Source: JBCDBD01 sp039184335
GTDB lineage: Bacteria > Bacteroidota > Bacteroidia > Flavobacteriales > Flavobacteriaceae
NCBI GenBank assembly: GCA_039184335.1
Contig: JBCDBD010000003.1
Span: forward strand, 127,496 to 191,495
DNA: 64,000 nucleotides
Reading direction: 5' to 3'
This document shows, piece after piece, positions 33,430 through 40,934 of this stretch. How positions within the stretch are numbered: position 1 is the first letter of the stretch; each line of letters begins with the position of its first letter. Under the pieces are notes generated by a model, which did no database searches, was not told the origin of the DNA, and saw only the letters and a program-made list of their open reading frames with translations. Made by a program: the position numbers and the translations under genes.

Positions 33430-34371
33430 TCAAGATCCCTGTTTTATTTTGTTAAGGTACTCATTTGCTTTTGATATATTGCCCAAAGCCTTATATGAAG
33501 CTGCCAGTTCTTTATAGATGGCATTACGTATCGTAGGGTCATCAATCACATAGTCTAGACCAGTTTCTAAAACCGTAATAGCTTCATCATATTTTTCATT
33601 TTTGCCTAACGCATGCCCATGGGCATAGTAGAAATAGGGTTGTAGTGGATAAGCTTCCAAGGCTTGTTCAGTAAAGGCCAATAGAGCAACATGGTCTTCG
33701 CTTGAAATCATTGTAGCTATGGTTGCGCGGTAGCTTTTATCTTCCTTATCTGTTTCTTCTTCTTTCACGGCATCCTTGGTTTTGGCAGTTGTTTCCGATT
33801 TGGCCATTTTTCTTAAGGAATCGTTGATTTTAGGATACATCTGTTTTGTGAAATCTGACTTTTTGAGCTTGTTCAATATTTCTTTGGCCTGCTGGTATTT
33901 ATGCTGGCCAAAATAAATCAAGGCTAGGTTTTGCTGGGTTTTTTCTGAGCTTAGGGGAAGGTTCTCCTTAATTGCATCAATCAGATTTCCTTGTTCTTCA
34001 AAGACTTCAACAAGTGTATGCAAATACCAATAGTTTGAGGGTTCAGCAGAAAATGCAGCTATGGCATACCCTTCTGCGGTAATGGGTTGCCGGTCAAGAA
34101 AGTACGATTTAGCCAGTTCGTGGTCAACAACAACGTTGGTCGAATCAAGCCGTTTGCATTCCAAGAACAGGTTAATGGCCTTGTCATAGTTCTGTATTCC
34201 CTTTTGTTTCAGAGCCTCAAAAAAGCTTTCCTGAAATTCATCTGAGTATTCCTCCAAAAAAAATTCTGCACTCTCCTGCGTCTCTATTCGGTCATCTTGG
34301 GCATATACGTTCATAGGACAGGTTGCTATTCCGTACACAAAAATCACAATTTGAAGGTATGCTCTTCCCAT
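33430..34371 (-). CDS. Secreted tetratricopeptide repeat protein
   Basis: A 313-residue protein from the ATG at 34371 (signal peptide MGRAYLQIVIFVYGIATCPMNVYAQ); a TTG at 34392 would add seven residues. The mature protein has TPR-like helical pairs (KGIQNYDKAINLFLECKRLDSTN, YFGQHKYQQAKEILNKL, GHALGKNEKYDEAITVLETGLDYV, YKALGNISKANEYLNKIKQ) with a charged linker (DAVKEEETDKEDKS) in the middle. It is most likely a periplasmic scaffold for its operon partners: nucleotidyltransferase upstream, DUF4292 and EnvC-like downstream. No specific family name is recognised. Confidence 0.8.
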   Translation of the reverse strand: MGRAYLQIVIFVYGIATCPMNVYAQDDRIETQESAEFFLEEYSDEFQESFFEALKQKGIQNYDKAINLFLECKRLDSTNVVVDHELAKSYFLDRQPITAEGYAIAAFSAEPSNYWYLHTLVEVFEEQGNLIDAIKENLPLSSEKTQQNLALIYFGQHKYQQAKEILNKLKKSDFTKQMYPKINDSLRKMAKSETTAKTKDAVKEEETDKEDKSYRATIATMISSEDHVALLAFTEQALEAYPLQPYFYYAHGHALGKNEKYDEAITVLETGLDYVIDDPTIRNAIYKELAASYKALGNISKANEYLNKIKQGS

Positions 34372-34415
34372 ACATTTCCTGTTCTCACCCAAATGTTGAC
34401 CGAAACGACCAATTC

Positions 34416-35432
34416 TTATTCCATTACGGAGTAATCGCCAATACTGATGGTTTCATAGTTGCCATTGTAAACGACATGATTCCCAATCATGGCATTGTCA
34501 AGATTTGCATTTCGTATGCTGCTCTTACTTTGGATAATGCTATTCTTTATGGTTGAATTTTCGACTATGGTATCTGAACCGATGGAAACATAAGGCCCAA
34601 CAGTAGTATTTTTCAAAACCACATTTTCTCCCAAAAAACAAGGCTCAATAATATTTGCATTTTCCATCACCACCGTATTGGAAATCAAATTTTCACCATC
34701 GTCTTCCAAAAAGCCCAACATACGTTGATTGGTCTCAACAGTTACATCTTTATTGCCACAATCCATCCATTCATCTACCTTGCCTGGCACAAATTTCATT
34801 CCGTTTTTCATCATTCGTTTGATTCCATCATTGATTTGATATTCTCCCCCATTGATGATATCATTATCCAATACGTATTGCAGTTCATTTTTGAGCACTC
34901 CAATATCTTTAAAATAGTAAATTCCAATGACTGCCAAATCAGATATATAGTCTTGCGGCTTTTCTACCAATGCTACAATTTCGTTCGCATCATTTAATTT
35001 AACTACCCCATAAGCTTGGGGATTGTCAACCTGTTTTACCCATATGACACTGTCTGCCGACTTGTCTAAATCGAACTCAGCACGGATCAATGTATCTGCA
35101 TAGGCAACCACAGCAGGACCGCTCAACGATGCTACGGCACTCATAATGGCATGACCTGTGCCCAAAGGTTGGTCTTGTCGGTATATGGATGCCTTGGCTC
35201 CAAGATTGTTGGCCAATTCTTGAAGGCTTTTGACCACTTCATCACCAAAGAAGGCAGGGTCACCCAAAATAAAGGCAATCTCTTCAATTTTTTCGCCCAA
35301 TACTTTGGCAATATCACTCACCAGTCGGTGCACGATCGGTTTGCCTGCCACAGGAATCAGGGGTTTTGGTACAGTTAAGGTATGGGGTCTCAACCTCGAA
35401 CCCCTTCCTGCCATAGGTACTATAATTTTCAT
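34416..35432 (-). CDS. Sugar-phosphate nucleotidyltransferase with left-handed beta-helix
   Basis: A 338-residue NDP-sugar pyrophosphorylase. I choose the ATG at 35432 (MKIIVPMAGRGSRLRPHTL), 7 nt after dut; a longer frame upstream lies inside dut. The GT-A core has the G-x-G-x-R-L-(R/K)-P motif, PKPLIPVAGKPIV, the base-binding GTGHAIMSA, and YADTLIR. The C-terminus adds hexapeptide-like repeats (ISNTVVMENANIIEPCFLGENVVLKNTTVGPYVSIGSDTIVENSTIKNSIIQ). That layout is shared by glucose-1-phosphate thymidylyl- and mannose-1-phosphate guanylyl/UDP-type transferases; nucleotide and sugar cannot be fixed. It would supply an activated sugar for the flippase-associated glycan. Confidence 0.87.
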   Translation of the reverse strand: MKIIVPMAGRGSRLRPHTLTVPKPLIPVAGKPIVHRLVSDIAKVLGEKIEEIAFILGDPAFFGDEVVKSLQELANNLGAKASIYRQDQPLGTGHAIMSAVASLSGPAVVAYADTLIRAEFDLDKSADSVIWVKQVDNPQAYGVVKLNDANEIVALVEKPQDYISDLAVIGIYYFKDIGVLKNELQYVLDNDIINGGEYQINDGIKRMMKNGMKFVPGKVDEWMDCGNKDVTVETNQRMLGFLEDDGENLISNTVVMENANIIEPCFLGENVVLKNTTVGPYVSIGSDTIVENSTIKNSIIQSKSSIRNANLDNAMIGNHVVYNGNYETISIGDYSVME

Positions 35433-35439
35433 GCTTGTT

Positions 35440-35874
35440 TCATTTATTGCCTGTGCTGCCAAAACCACCTTTGCCCCTTGAGGTTTCCGATATTTCATCC
35501 ACCAAGGTCCATGCTGCACGTTCATGCTTGGCAATGACCAATTGCGCAATGCGTTCGCCGTTTTCAATGGTAAAGTCTTGATCGGAAAGGTTGACCAAGA
35601 TTACGCCAATTTCTCCCCTATAGTCGGCATCAATGGTTCCTGGTGCGTTCAATACCGTCACCCCTTTTTTGGCCGCCAGACCGCTTCTGGGTCTTACTTG
35701 GGCCTCAAACCCAATGGGAAGTTCAATGAACAGTCCGGTTTTAATGATTGCTCTTGCTAAAGGTTTTAACGTAATGACCTCTGAAATATTTGCCCTCAAA
35801 TCCATTCCGGCAGCAGCAATGGTTTCGTAATTGGGCAGTTCATGTACAGATTTGTTGATGATCTTAATGTTCAC
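35440..35874 (-). CDS. dut: Deoxyuridine 5'-triphosphate nucleotidohydrolase
   Basis: Trimeric dUTPase, 144 residues, hydrolysing dUTP to dUMP and pyrophosphate. All five motifs are visible: AGMDLRA (1), RPRSGLAAKKG (2), NAPGTIDADYRGEIGVILVN (3), NGERIAQLVI (4) and RGKGGFGSTG (5, the flexible phosphate-binding arm at the C-terminus). It starts within the end of the flippase gene (11-nt overlap) and is followed 7 nt later by the nucleotidyltransferase. The flippase-dut-nucleotidyltransferase order is housekeeping plus envelope genes in one transcript. Confidence 0.96.
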   Translation of the reverse strand: MNIKIINKSVHELPNYETIAAAGMDLRANISEVITLKPLARAIIKTGLFIELPIGFEAQVRPRSGLAAKKGVTVLNAPGTIDADYRGEIGVILVNLSDQDFTIENGERIAQLVIAKHERAAWTLVDEISETSRGKGGFGSTGNK

Positions 35875-37318
35875 GCTTCAAAAATATTGTTTTCAATCGG
35901 TCGCCCTCAAGTTTATAGACCAACATCAAAAATACTAAAAGAAGCACGCTACCTGTTATTAAATTTCGGTTAAAAACATAAAATGACAGCATAGAAAACA
36001 GCATAGAGATGCCCCCGTAGAACAAAATTTTACGCATATTATAGGGTATTGGATAATATTTCTTTCCAAAAGAATAAGAAAGTACCATCATCGAAGCATA
36101 TGCAATCAAGGTTGCTATTGCTGAGGCCATATATCCTATATGGGGAATAAAGATGAAGTTGATGAACAATGTCAACATCGCACCCACTGCCGAAATGTAA
36201 GCTCCGTATTGGGTGCGGTCAGTAATTTTATACCAAACAGAGAGGTTATGGTAAATGCCTAGGCAGAAGCTTGCCCATAATATGATGGGTACTATCGAAA
36301 TAGCCTCTAGATATTCGTTGTTCAAAATCAATACCCTGGCCAGTGTATCTATGAACACGGTTACTGCCAATACGATCATACTGCCAAAAACCACAAAGTA
36401 ATTGGTAATCTGGGCATACGTTTTTTGTGGATTTTCAGAATTGGAATGACTAAAGAAAAAGGGCTCTACCCCCATTCGAAATGCGGTGCCGAAAAGTGTC
36501 ATAAACAAGGCCAATTTATAGCATGCCCCATACTTTCCCGCTTCAGTTTCAGATACCATATTGGTCAACAAAATCTTGTCTACGACCTCATTGATCGTAA
36601 ACGCTACCCCAGCAAGCATCACGGGCATCGCATATCTGAGCATTTGTTTCCAAAGTGTTCCGTCAAAACCATAGGTTCTTCTTATATAGGCCGGTAAGAG
36701 CATCAATACTGTAACCCCACTGGCGATGATATTTGAAATGAAAATATACGCAATCTCAAAGTTCGAACGGTAAATGTCATTCCAAAAGTCATGGTTGTCA
36801 GTCGCCATTTTCGGTAAAACCAATAAGAAGAAGACGTTAAACCCTAAATTAACAGCCACATTGAAGGTTTTCAATAGGGTAAACCTTATCGGTTTTTCAT
36901 TGGCCCTCAACAATGCAAATGGAACTATGGCCAGGGCATCCAACACCAAAATATATATGGTATACCCTATAAAATCCTCTTTGATTCCCGTAAAACTTGA
37001 AATCATCGGTTTCCCCAAAAAAGCCAAAACCAAAAAAAGGAAAGATGATCCCAACAAAGAGACCAAAGCGGTTGAAATTACGGTTTCCCTTTGGGGTTGT
37101 TTGTGAAAAAACCTAAAAAAAGCGGTCTCCATTCCATAGGCCAAAAAGACATTGAAAATGGCAATCCATGAATAAATGTTAATATACTCGCCATAGCCTG
37201 CGGCCTGGACAAAAACCGAAGTGTAGAGCGGCAATAGCAAAACGGACAACACCCGGGGCAATACTGTTGCCAGACCGTAAACGGCCGTTTGCTTGAAAAG
37301 CTTTTGAAGAGGATTCAA
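35864..37318 (-). CDS. MOP-superfamily polysaccharide flippase
   Basis: An integral membrane transporter of 484 residues with about 14 hydrophobic helices, of the oligosaccharide flippase/Wzx-MurJ class (KQTAVYGLATVLPRVLSVLLLPLYTSVF at the start; PVMLAGVAFTINEVVDKILLTNM; GMLVASAIATLIAYASMMVLSY-like later). The start is uncertain. I choose TTG at 37318 (NPLQKLFKQT) because homologs start at this point, while a TTG at 37354 gives 12 more residues. It would move lipid-linked saccharide across the inner membrane. The gene starts a dense operon of flippase-dut-nucleotidyltransferase-TPR-DUF4292-EnvC-like-AKR. Confidence 0.88.
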   Translation of the reverse strand: MNPLQKLFKQTAVYGLATVLPRVLSVLLLPLYTSVFVQAAGYGEYINIYSWIAIFNVFLAYGMETAFFRFFHKQPQRETVISTALVSLLGSSFLFLVLAFLGKPMISSFTGIKEDFIGYTIYILVLDALAIVPFALLRANEKPIRFTLLKTFNVAVNLGFNVFFLLVLPKMATDNHDFWNDIYRSNFEIAYIFISNIIASGVTVLMLLPAYIRRTYGFDGTLWKQMLRYAMPVMLAGVAFTINEVVDKILLTNMVSETEAGKYGACYKLALFMTLFGTAFRMGVEPFFFSHSNSENPQKTYAQITNYFVVFGSMIVLAVTVFIDTLARVLILNNEYLEAISIVPIILWASFCLGIYHNLSVWYKITDRTQYGAYISAVGAMLTLFINFIFIPHIGYMASAIATLIAYASMMVLSYSFGKKYYPIPYNMRKILFYGGISMLFSMLSFYVFNRNLITGSVLLLVFLMLVYKLEGDRLKTIFLKREH

Positions 37319-37341
37319 AAGATGAAAAGTCTTTAATAGTA

Positions 37342-37364
37342 ACCCCGAAGCCAATCTCCGGGGT
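37342..37364 (-). repeat. Hairpin in the flippase leader
   Basis: ACCCCG (37342-37347) and CGGGGT (37359-37364) around an 11-nt loop, 24-46 bp upstream of the chosen TTG start of the flippase gene. It could be an attenuator or the end of the upstream transcript. The U-tract is weak. Confidence 0.35.
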
Positions 37365-37423
37365 CATATTTCATATAAAAGTAGTCATAAACCACCGTTG
37401 TTCAAAGTTGAACCCCTTGATCT

Positions 37424-37915
37424 CTATTGGTAAATCAATGGTTTCTTTTCCTTGATGTCAGAAACTTTGGTGAAATTTTCGGTACTATCCCCTGCTTTCA
37501 CATAAACAATAATGGCTTCGTCACTTTCAAGTTTAAAGCCTGACACCATCTTCTTGCTCAGCTCGGGGGGTTGATTACCAACCTCCTTTGTTGAATCACT
37601 GTGCATGACCATATCTGGTTTAGTATCCCTAACCGATAGATACGTTGCTTTCAGCACTTTTTTCCCTTCTTTTTGCTCCACTTTACATTTAAAAAGTTTC
37701 CCTCTAAAGTATACCGAGGTAAAGGAAACCTCTGCATCAGAAGTAAATGGAAGCTCCATGTTCATGCCCGAACCGCTTTCAGCCCTGCCACCCGTCCATT
37801 TTTGGCAAGTGGCATTTTCAACCACAAATGGAGGGTCTAGCACCAACTTTTTTTGTGATGAACAGCCAGAGGATAATAGTCCTATGGTTAGAACGATATA
37901 CGTCAGTGTTTTCAT
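37424..37915 (-). CDS. Hypothetical lipoprotein
   Basis: A 163-residue lipoprotein from the ATG at 37915, with a lipoprotein signal MKTLTYIVLTIGLLSSGC and lipidated Cys18. The mature domain has two further cysteines (NATCQKW, KLFKCKVEQ), a beta-rich centre and a Lys/Glu-rich end. I do not recognise the family. It follows the sigma/membrane-protein pair on the same strand and has an exact TAnnTTTG element 36 bp upstream, so it may also have its own promoter. It is a candidate target of that sigma factor. Confidence 0.65.
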   Translation of the reverse strand: MKTLTYIVLTIGLLSSGCSSQKKLVLDPPFVVENATCQKWTGGRAESGSGMNMELPFTSDAEVSFTSVYFRGKLFKCKVEQKEGKKVLKATYLSVRDTKPDMVMHSDSTKEVGNQPPELSKKMVSGFKLESDEAIIVYVKAGDSTENFTKVSDIKEKKPLIYQ

Positions 37916-37951
37916 AATAATCTTGGTTTTAACATCATAAAGATATAAAAC

Positions 37952-37959
37952 CAAAAGTA
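37952..37959 (-). promoter_or_regulatory. Putative -7 box upstream of the lipoprotein
   Basis: The minus strand reads TACTTTTG, an exact TAnnTTTG match, 36 bp upstream of the lipoprotein ATG. No TTG is found at the -33 distance, which would fit recognition by an alternative sigma factor, but this is speculative. Confidence 0.35.
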
Positions 37960-37978
37960 GTGCCAAAGAAAACACACT

Positions 37979-38542
37979 TCAGGTTTTACTGTCTTTCAAT
38001 GATCTAAGGGTATCTTGTTCCTTGATTATCTGAACAACGATCAGTAGTGCCAAAGCTGAGAGCGATACGATGGAAGATATGATAATGTAAAGGTAAAACC
38101 CTTTGGAAAAGGTAGTTTTAAAACCTGGCAGCAACATGGTAAATCCTATCGTGTAGATGCCAAATGCCAAGGGAGTGATCAGAAAATGTACCCATCGGCG
38201 TCGAATATAATAGCGCAACATGCCTTTTTTGAAATCTTGGGTCTGCAATACCACATTCAACTGTTTTAGGGCCCTTATGCTACATACTTCCAAAACAATT
38301 CGCACCAATAAAGGGGCCATCATTAGAAAAAGAGCTATCATAGTCGTTGTGGACCGATATGCTGAAACATGAAAGAAAAATATAAGCAGTATCACTAAGG
38401 TCAGGCTGAGTACAATATAGGCAATCCGCTGTTTAATTTTGATTTTTCGAATCTTATTCGCTATGCGATCGGCACCCCCGGATGGTATTTCTGGTACAAT
38501 CTGTTTGTTCCATTCTGATTTGATGTCTTCAAATGACCTCAT
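37979..38542 (-). CDS. Four-helix membrane protein, candidate anti-sigma partner
   Basis: A 187-residue protein with a cytoplasmic N-terminus of about 40 residues (RSFEDIKSEWNKQIVPEIPSGG, IANKIRKIKIKQR) followed by four hydrophobic helices (IAYIVLSLTLVILLIFFFHV; TTTMIALFLMMAPLLVRIVL; HFLITPLAFGIYTIGFTMLL; GFYLYIIISSIVSLSALALLIVVQ). The ATG at 38542 lies inside the sigma gene (14-nt overlap), so the two are translated together. The position and soluble N-terminal tail suggest an anti-sigma factor, though no named anti-sigma domain is recognised. The lipoprotein gene follows 63 bp downstream. Confidence 0.7.
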   Translation of the reverse strand: MRSFEDIKSEWNKQIVPEIPSGGADRIANKIRKIKIKQRIAYIVLSLTLVILLIFFFHVSAYRSTTTMIALFLMMAPLLVRIVLEVCSIRALKQLNVVLQTQDFKKGMLRYYIRRRWVHFLITPLAFGIYTIGFTMLLPGFKTTFSKGFYLYIIISSIVSLSALALLIVVQIIKEQDTLRSLKDSKT

Positions 38543-39017
38543 GTTGCACACATTTTGTTAAATTGTTTTTAATGCGATGGACCCTTACTCTAATGGCCTC
38601 ATGGGAAACTCCTGTGATTGCAGCAATTTCTTTTTGGGGAATTCCTTCCAGTTCCAAAAGAATGATGCTCCTGTTCTCTTTTGAAAGTTTGTTGATGCAG
38701 TTGTACATTTTCCGCATCCTTTCTTCATGGTCCAACGGTTCTCCATCGGTATCAGAAGTCACATTATCTAAGACTTCCTGTCCTTTGTTGAACTTCTTTT
38801 TCCTCAACTCAAGCAGACAGGTATTGACCGTAATCCTATAGATCCAAGTAGAAATATGGGCCTCTTTTCGAAAGTTGGGCAAGTGCTGCCATACTTTAAG
38901 AAATACCTCTTGGGCAAGGTCTTCTGCCAAGGCCTGGTGGCCATTGACATACCCCAAGCATAGACGAATCACTTTTTGGTAATTTTCTTGATATATTGTT
39001 TCAAACTGAAATTCCAA
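38529..39017 (-). CDS. ECF-type RNA polymerase sigma factor
   Basis: A 162-residue sigma-70 factor. I choose TTG at 39017 (EFQFETIYQENYQKVIRL), 13 bp after the hydrolase stop; an ATG at 39110 gives an N-terminus that is really the end of the hydrolase. Region 2 is LAEDLAQEVFLKVWQHLPNFRKEAHISTWIYRITVNTCLLELRK and region 4 is KLSKENRSIILLELEGIPQKEIAAITGVSHEAIRVRVHRIKNNL. It is flanked by a secreted-type alpha/beta hydrolase upstream and a membrane protein overlapping its end. The three-gene order resembles an envelope-sensing unit. Confidence 0.88.
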   Translation of the reverse strand: MEFQFETIYQENYQKVIRLCLGYVNGHQALAEDLAQEVFLKVWQHLPNFRKEAHISTWIYRITVNTCLLELRKKKFNKGQEVLDNVTSDTDGEPLDHEERMRKMYNCINKLSKENRSIILLELEGIPQKEIAAITGVSHEAIRVRVHRIKNNLTKCVQHEVI

Positions 39018-39030
39018 TTCTTCTATAATC

Positions 39031-39873
39031 TTATGGGAGTTGTTGTGAAATTTGGCCCAACAGCCATTCCAAATCATCATACATAATAAAATGAGCAGAA
39101 TTTTCGGCAATTCTTAGCTCATAGCCCGAAAGATTCTTGTACTGCTCTTCATAGATCTTACGGGCCATTTCAACACCGTAGGGTTTGGCTGCCGCCAAAA
39201 CCGTGACTGGCACCTTTATTTCGGCAATGGTTTCCCTCAAATCCAATTTGAGCAAATCGGTATACCCATAAACATAGGTTTTGCGATCAGCCATTTTCAT
39301 CCATTCTGAAATCTGTACCCTAGCTTCAGGGTCTGAGGTCATCATGGTAGCCATCTGCGTTGCCATTCGATCAAAATCCTCTTCACCCATGGCAAGCAAG
39401 TTTTGATTGTAAGGATTGTCATAGACCATATCTTCACTCTTAAAGTTCGGAATCATCAGGGCCCCTGTAGACGGAAGCGCGTCAACAACCACTAAATTTT
39501 TATAAGGTACGGCTGTGCTACTTGCCAACCATAGCCCAAGTGCTCCTCCAAGGCTATGGCCGATTATCGATACTTCTTGAAGTTCTTTTTTTTCCACATA
39601 ATTTTCTATGCCCTCTTTTATTTTTAAAAGCCATGGTGTCTCAATTGCTGGAACTTCACCAAAGCCGGCAAAGGTGAACACGTGGCATTCATAATTTTGT
39701 GACAATGATGCCACTACATCGTCCCAGACGGCTCCTGTGCAGCTAAACCCGGGAAACAACAGCACAGGGCTGCCTTTACCTTGAACGGCGACCTCAAAAG
39801 GCCATTCTTGTGCTTTCAGGCTGGGTATTGAAATCAAAAGAAATAGGATAATTGTTTTTCGAAACGTTTTCAT
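39031..39873 (-). CDS. Exported alpha/beta hydrolase
   Basis: A 280-residue alpha/beta-hydrolase with a cleavable signal peptide (MKTFRKTIILFLLISIPSLKAQ). The oxyanion strand is VLLFPGFSCTGAVWDDVV, the nucleophile elbow is IIGHSLGGALGLWLAS, a catalytic Asp candidate lies in the IKVPVTVLAA block or in NVVVDALPS-like context, and the terminal His is NSAHFIMYDD. It should hydrolyse an ester or amide in the periplasm or outside. It heads the sigma-factor unit and is read into it (13-bp gap), so it may be a target or part of the signal. A terminator of the atp operon lies just upstream. Confidence 0.85.
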   Translation of the reverse strand: MKTFRKTIILFLLISIPSLKAQEWPFEVAVQGKGSPVLLFPGFSCTGAVWDDVVASLSQNYECHVFTFAGFGEVPAIETPWLLKIKEGIENYVEKKELQEVSIIGHSLGGALGLWLASSTAVPYKNLVVVDALPSTGALMIPNFKSEDMVYDNPYNQNLLAMGEEDFDRMATQMATMMTSDPEARVQISEWMKMADRKTYVYGYTDLLKLDLRETIAEIKVPVTVLAAAKPYGVEMARKIYEEQYKNLSGYELRIAENSAHFIMYDDLEWLLGQISQQLP

Positions 39874-39934
39874 AAGAGATTTTTATAATTCATTTTCTCT
39901 TTAGATACCCGTTTTTAAAAATGTTACGCATGTC

Positions 39935-39960
39935 AAAAAAAAATCCCGTAAAAACGGGAT
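39935..39960 (-). terminator. Rho-independent terminator of the atp operon
   Basis: On the minus strand ATCCCGT, TTTT loop, ACGGGAT and then a run of eight U (plus-strand stem 39943-39960, A-run 39935-39942). It lies 28 bp after the atpG stop. Confidence 0.88.
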
Positions 39961-39987
39961 CCTTTATGTAAATATGCTTATTTGTTC

Positions 39988-40848
39988 TTAATTATTAAGA
40001 GCCTCAGCACCACTGACAATTTCTAAAATTTCATTGGTGATAGCTGCTTGCCGGGCCTTGTTGTACGTAAGTGTCAACTGGTCTTTTAACTCAGAAGCAT
40101 TGTCGGTTGCCTTGTGCATCGCTGTCATACGTGCTCCATGTTCACTGGCAAAGGAGTCTCTCATCGCTTTGTACAACTGCGTCTTCAGTGATTTTGGAAT
40201 CAACTGCTCTACAATATCAGCTTTTGAAGGTTCAAAAATGTAGTCCGCTGCTCCTGAAGTATCTCCCACTACCGGAACCAAGGGCAGAAACTGTTCGGTC
40301 ATCACAATTTGGGTCGCCGCATTTTTGAACTTGTTGTAGACCAATTCAATTTTATCGTAGTTTCCTTCAGTAAAATAATCCATCAAGTCTTGCGCAATGT
40401 TGGCAACATTCTCAAACGCAAGGTCGTCAAAGATGTGACTATGGTTGGCTATAACGTTACCCTTTTTTACCAAAATATCGTTGCCCTTTTTACCAATGGC
40501 CATAACATCGACCTGTTGACCTGAATAGGTTTCCTTGATCAACGCATGGGTCTGTTTAATGATATTGGAATTGAAAGCGCCACATAATCCACGATTCGAG
40601 GTAATCGCCACGACCAATACCTTACTTACAGGCCTGTCATCCGTGAACTTACTACCAGCATCCCCATCCAAGCTTGCGCTCAAACTTTGAAGCAATTCGG
40701 TAAGCTTATTGGCATAAGGACGCATTGCGGTAATCGCATCTTGGGCCTTTTTCAACTTTGCAGCCGACACCATTTTCATGGCACTGGTAATCTGCATGGT
40801 CGATTTCACCGATGTTATCCTATTTCGTATTTCCTTTAAGTTTGCCAT
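39988..40848 (-). CDS. atpG: ATP synthase gamma subunit
   Basis: Central rotor stalk of F1, 286 residues. The N-terminal coiled coil (LKEIRNRITSVKSTMQITSAMKMVSAAKLKKAQDAI) and C-terminal coiled coil (ASEHGARMTAMHKATDNASELKDQLTLTYNKARQAAITNEILEIVSGAEAL) are both intact, with the Rossmann-like middle starting VLVVAITSNRGLCGAFNSNI. It is the last gene of the operon and is separated from atpA by 86 bp, the longest gap in the core cluster. A strong terminator follows. Beta and epsilon subunits are not present here. Confidence 0.97.
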   Translation of the reverse strand: MANLKEIRNRITSVKSTMQITSAMKMVSAAKLKKAQDAITAMRPYANKLTELLQSLSASLDGDAGSKFTDDRPVSKVLVVAITSNRGLCGAFNSNIIKQTHALIKETYSGQQVDVMAIGKKGNDILVKKGNVIANHSHIFDDLAFENVANIAQDLMDYFTEGNYDKIELVYNKFKNAATQIVMTEQFLPLVPVVGDTSGAADYIFEPSKADIVEQLIPKSLKTQLYKAMRDSFASEHGARMTAMHKATDNASELKDQLTLTYNKARQAAITNEILEIVSGAEALNN

Positions 40849-40934
40849 TATACAAGTTATGGGTTAAAAGTGCTGCGTCAAGAGTTTTTGATTATACCCA
40901 CTAAAATTCTTATCATCTCTTCCACCCATAATTA

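Noticed and set aside
39017..39110. The longer sigma-factor start at ATG 39110
   Set aside because: It would encode the end of the hydrolase gene in another frame and a pseudo signal peptide. The TTG at 39017 gives a normal region 2.
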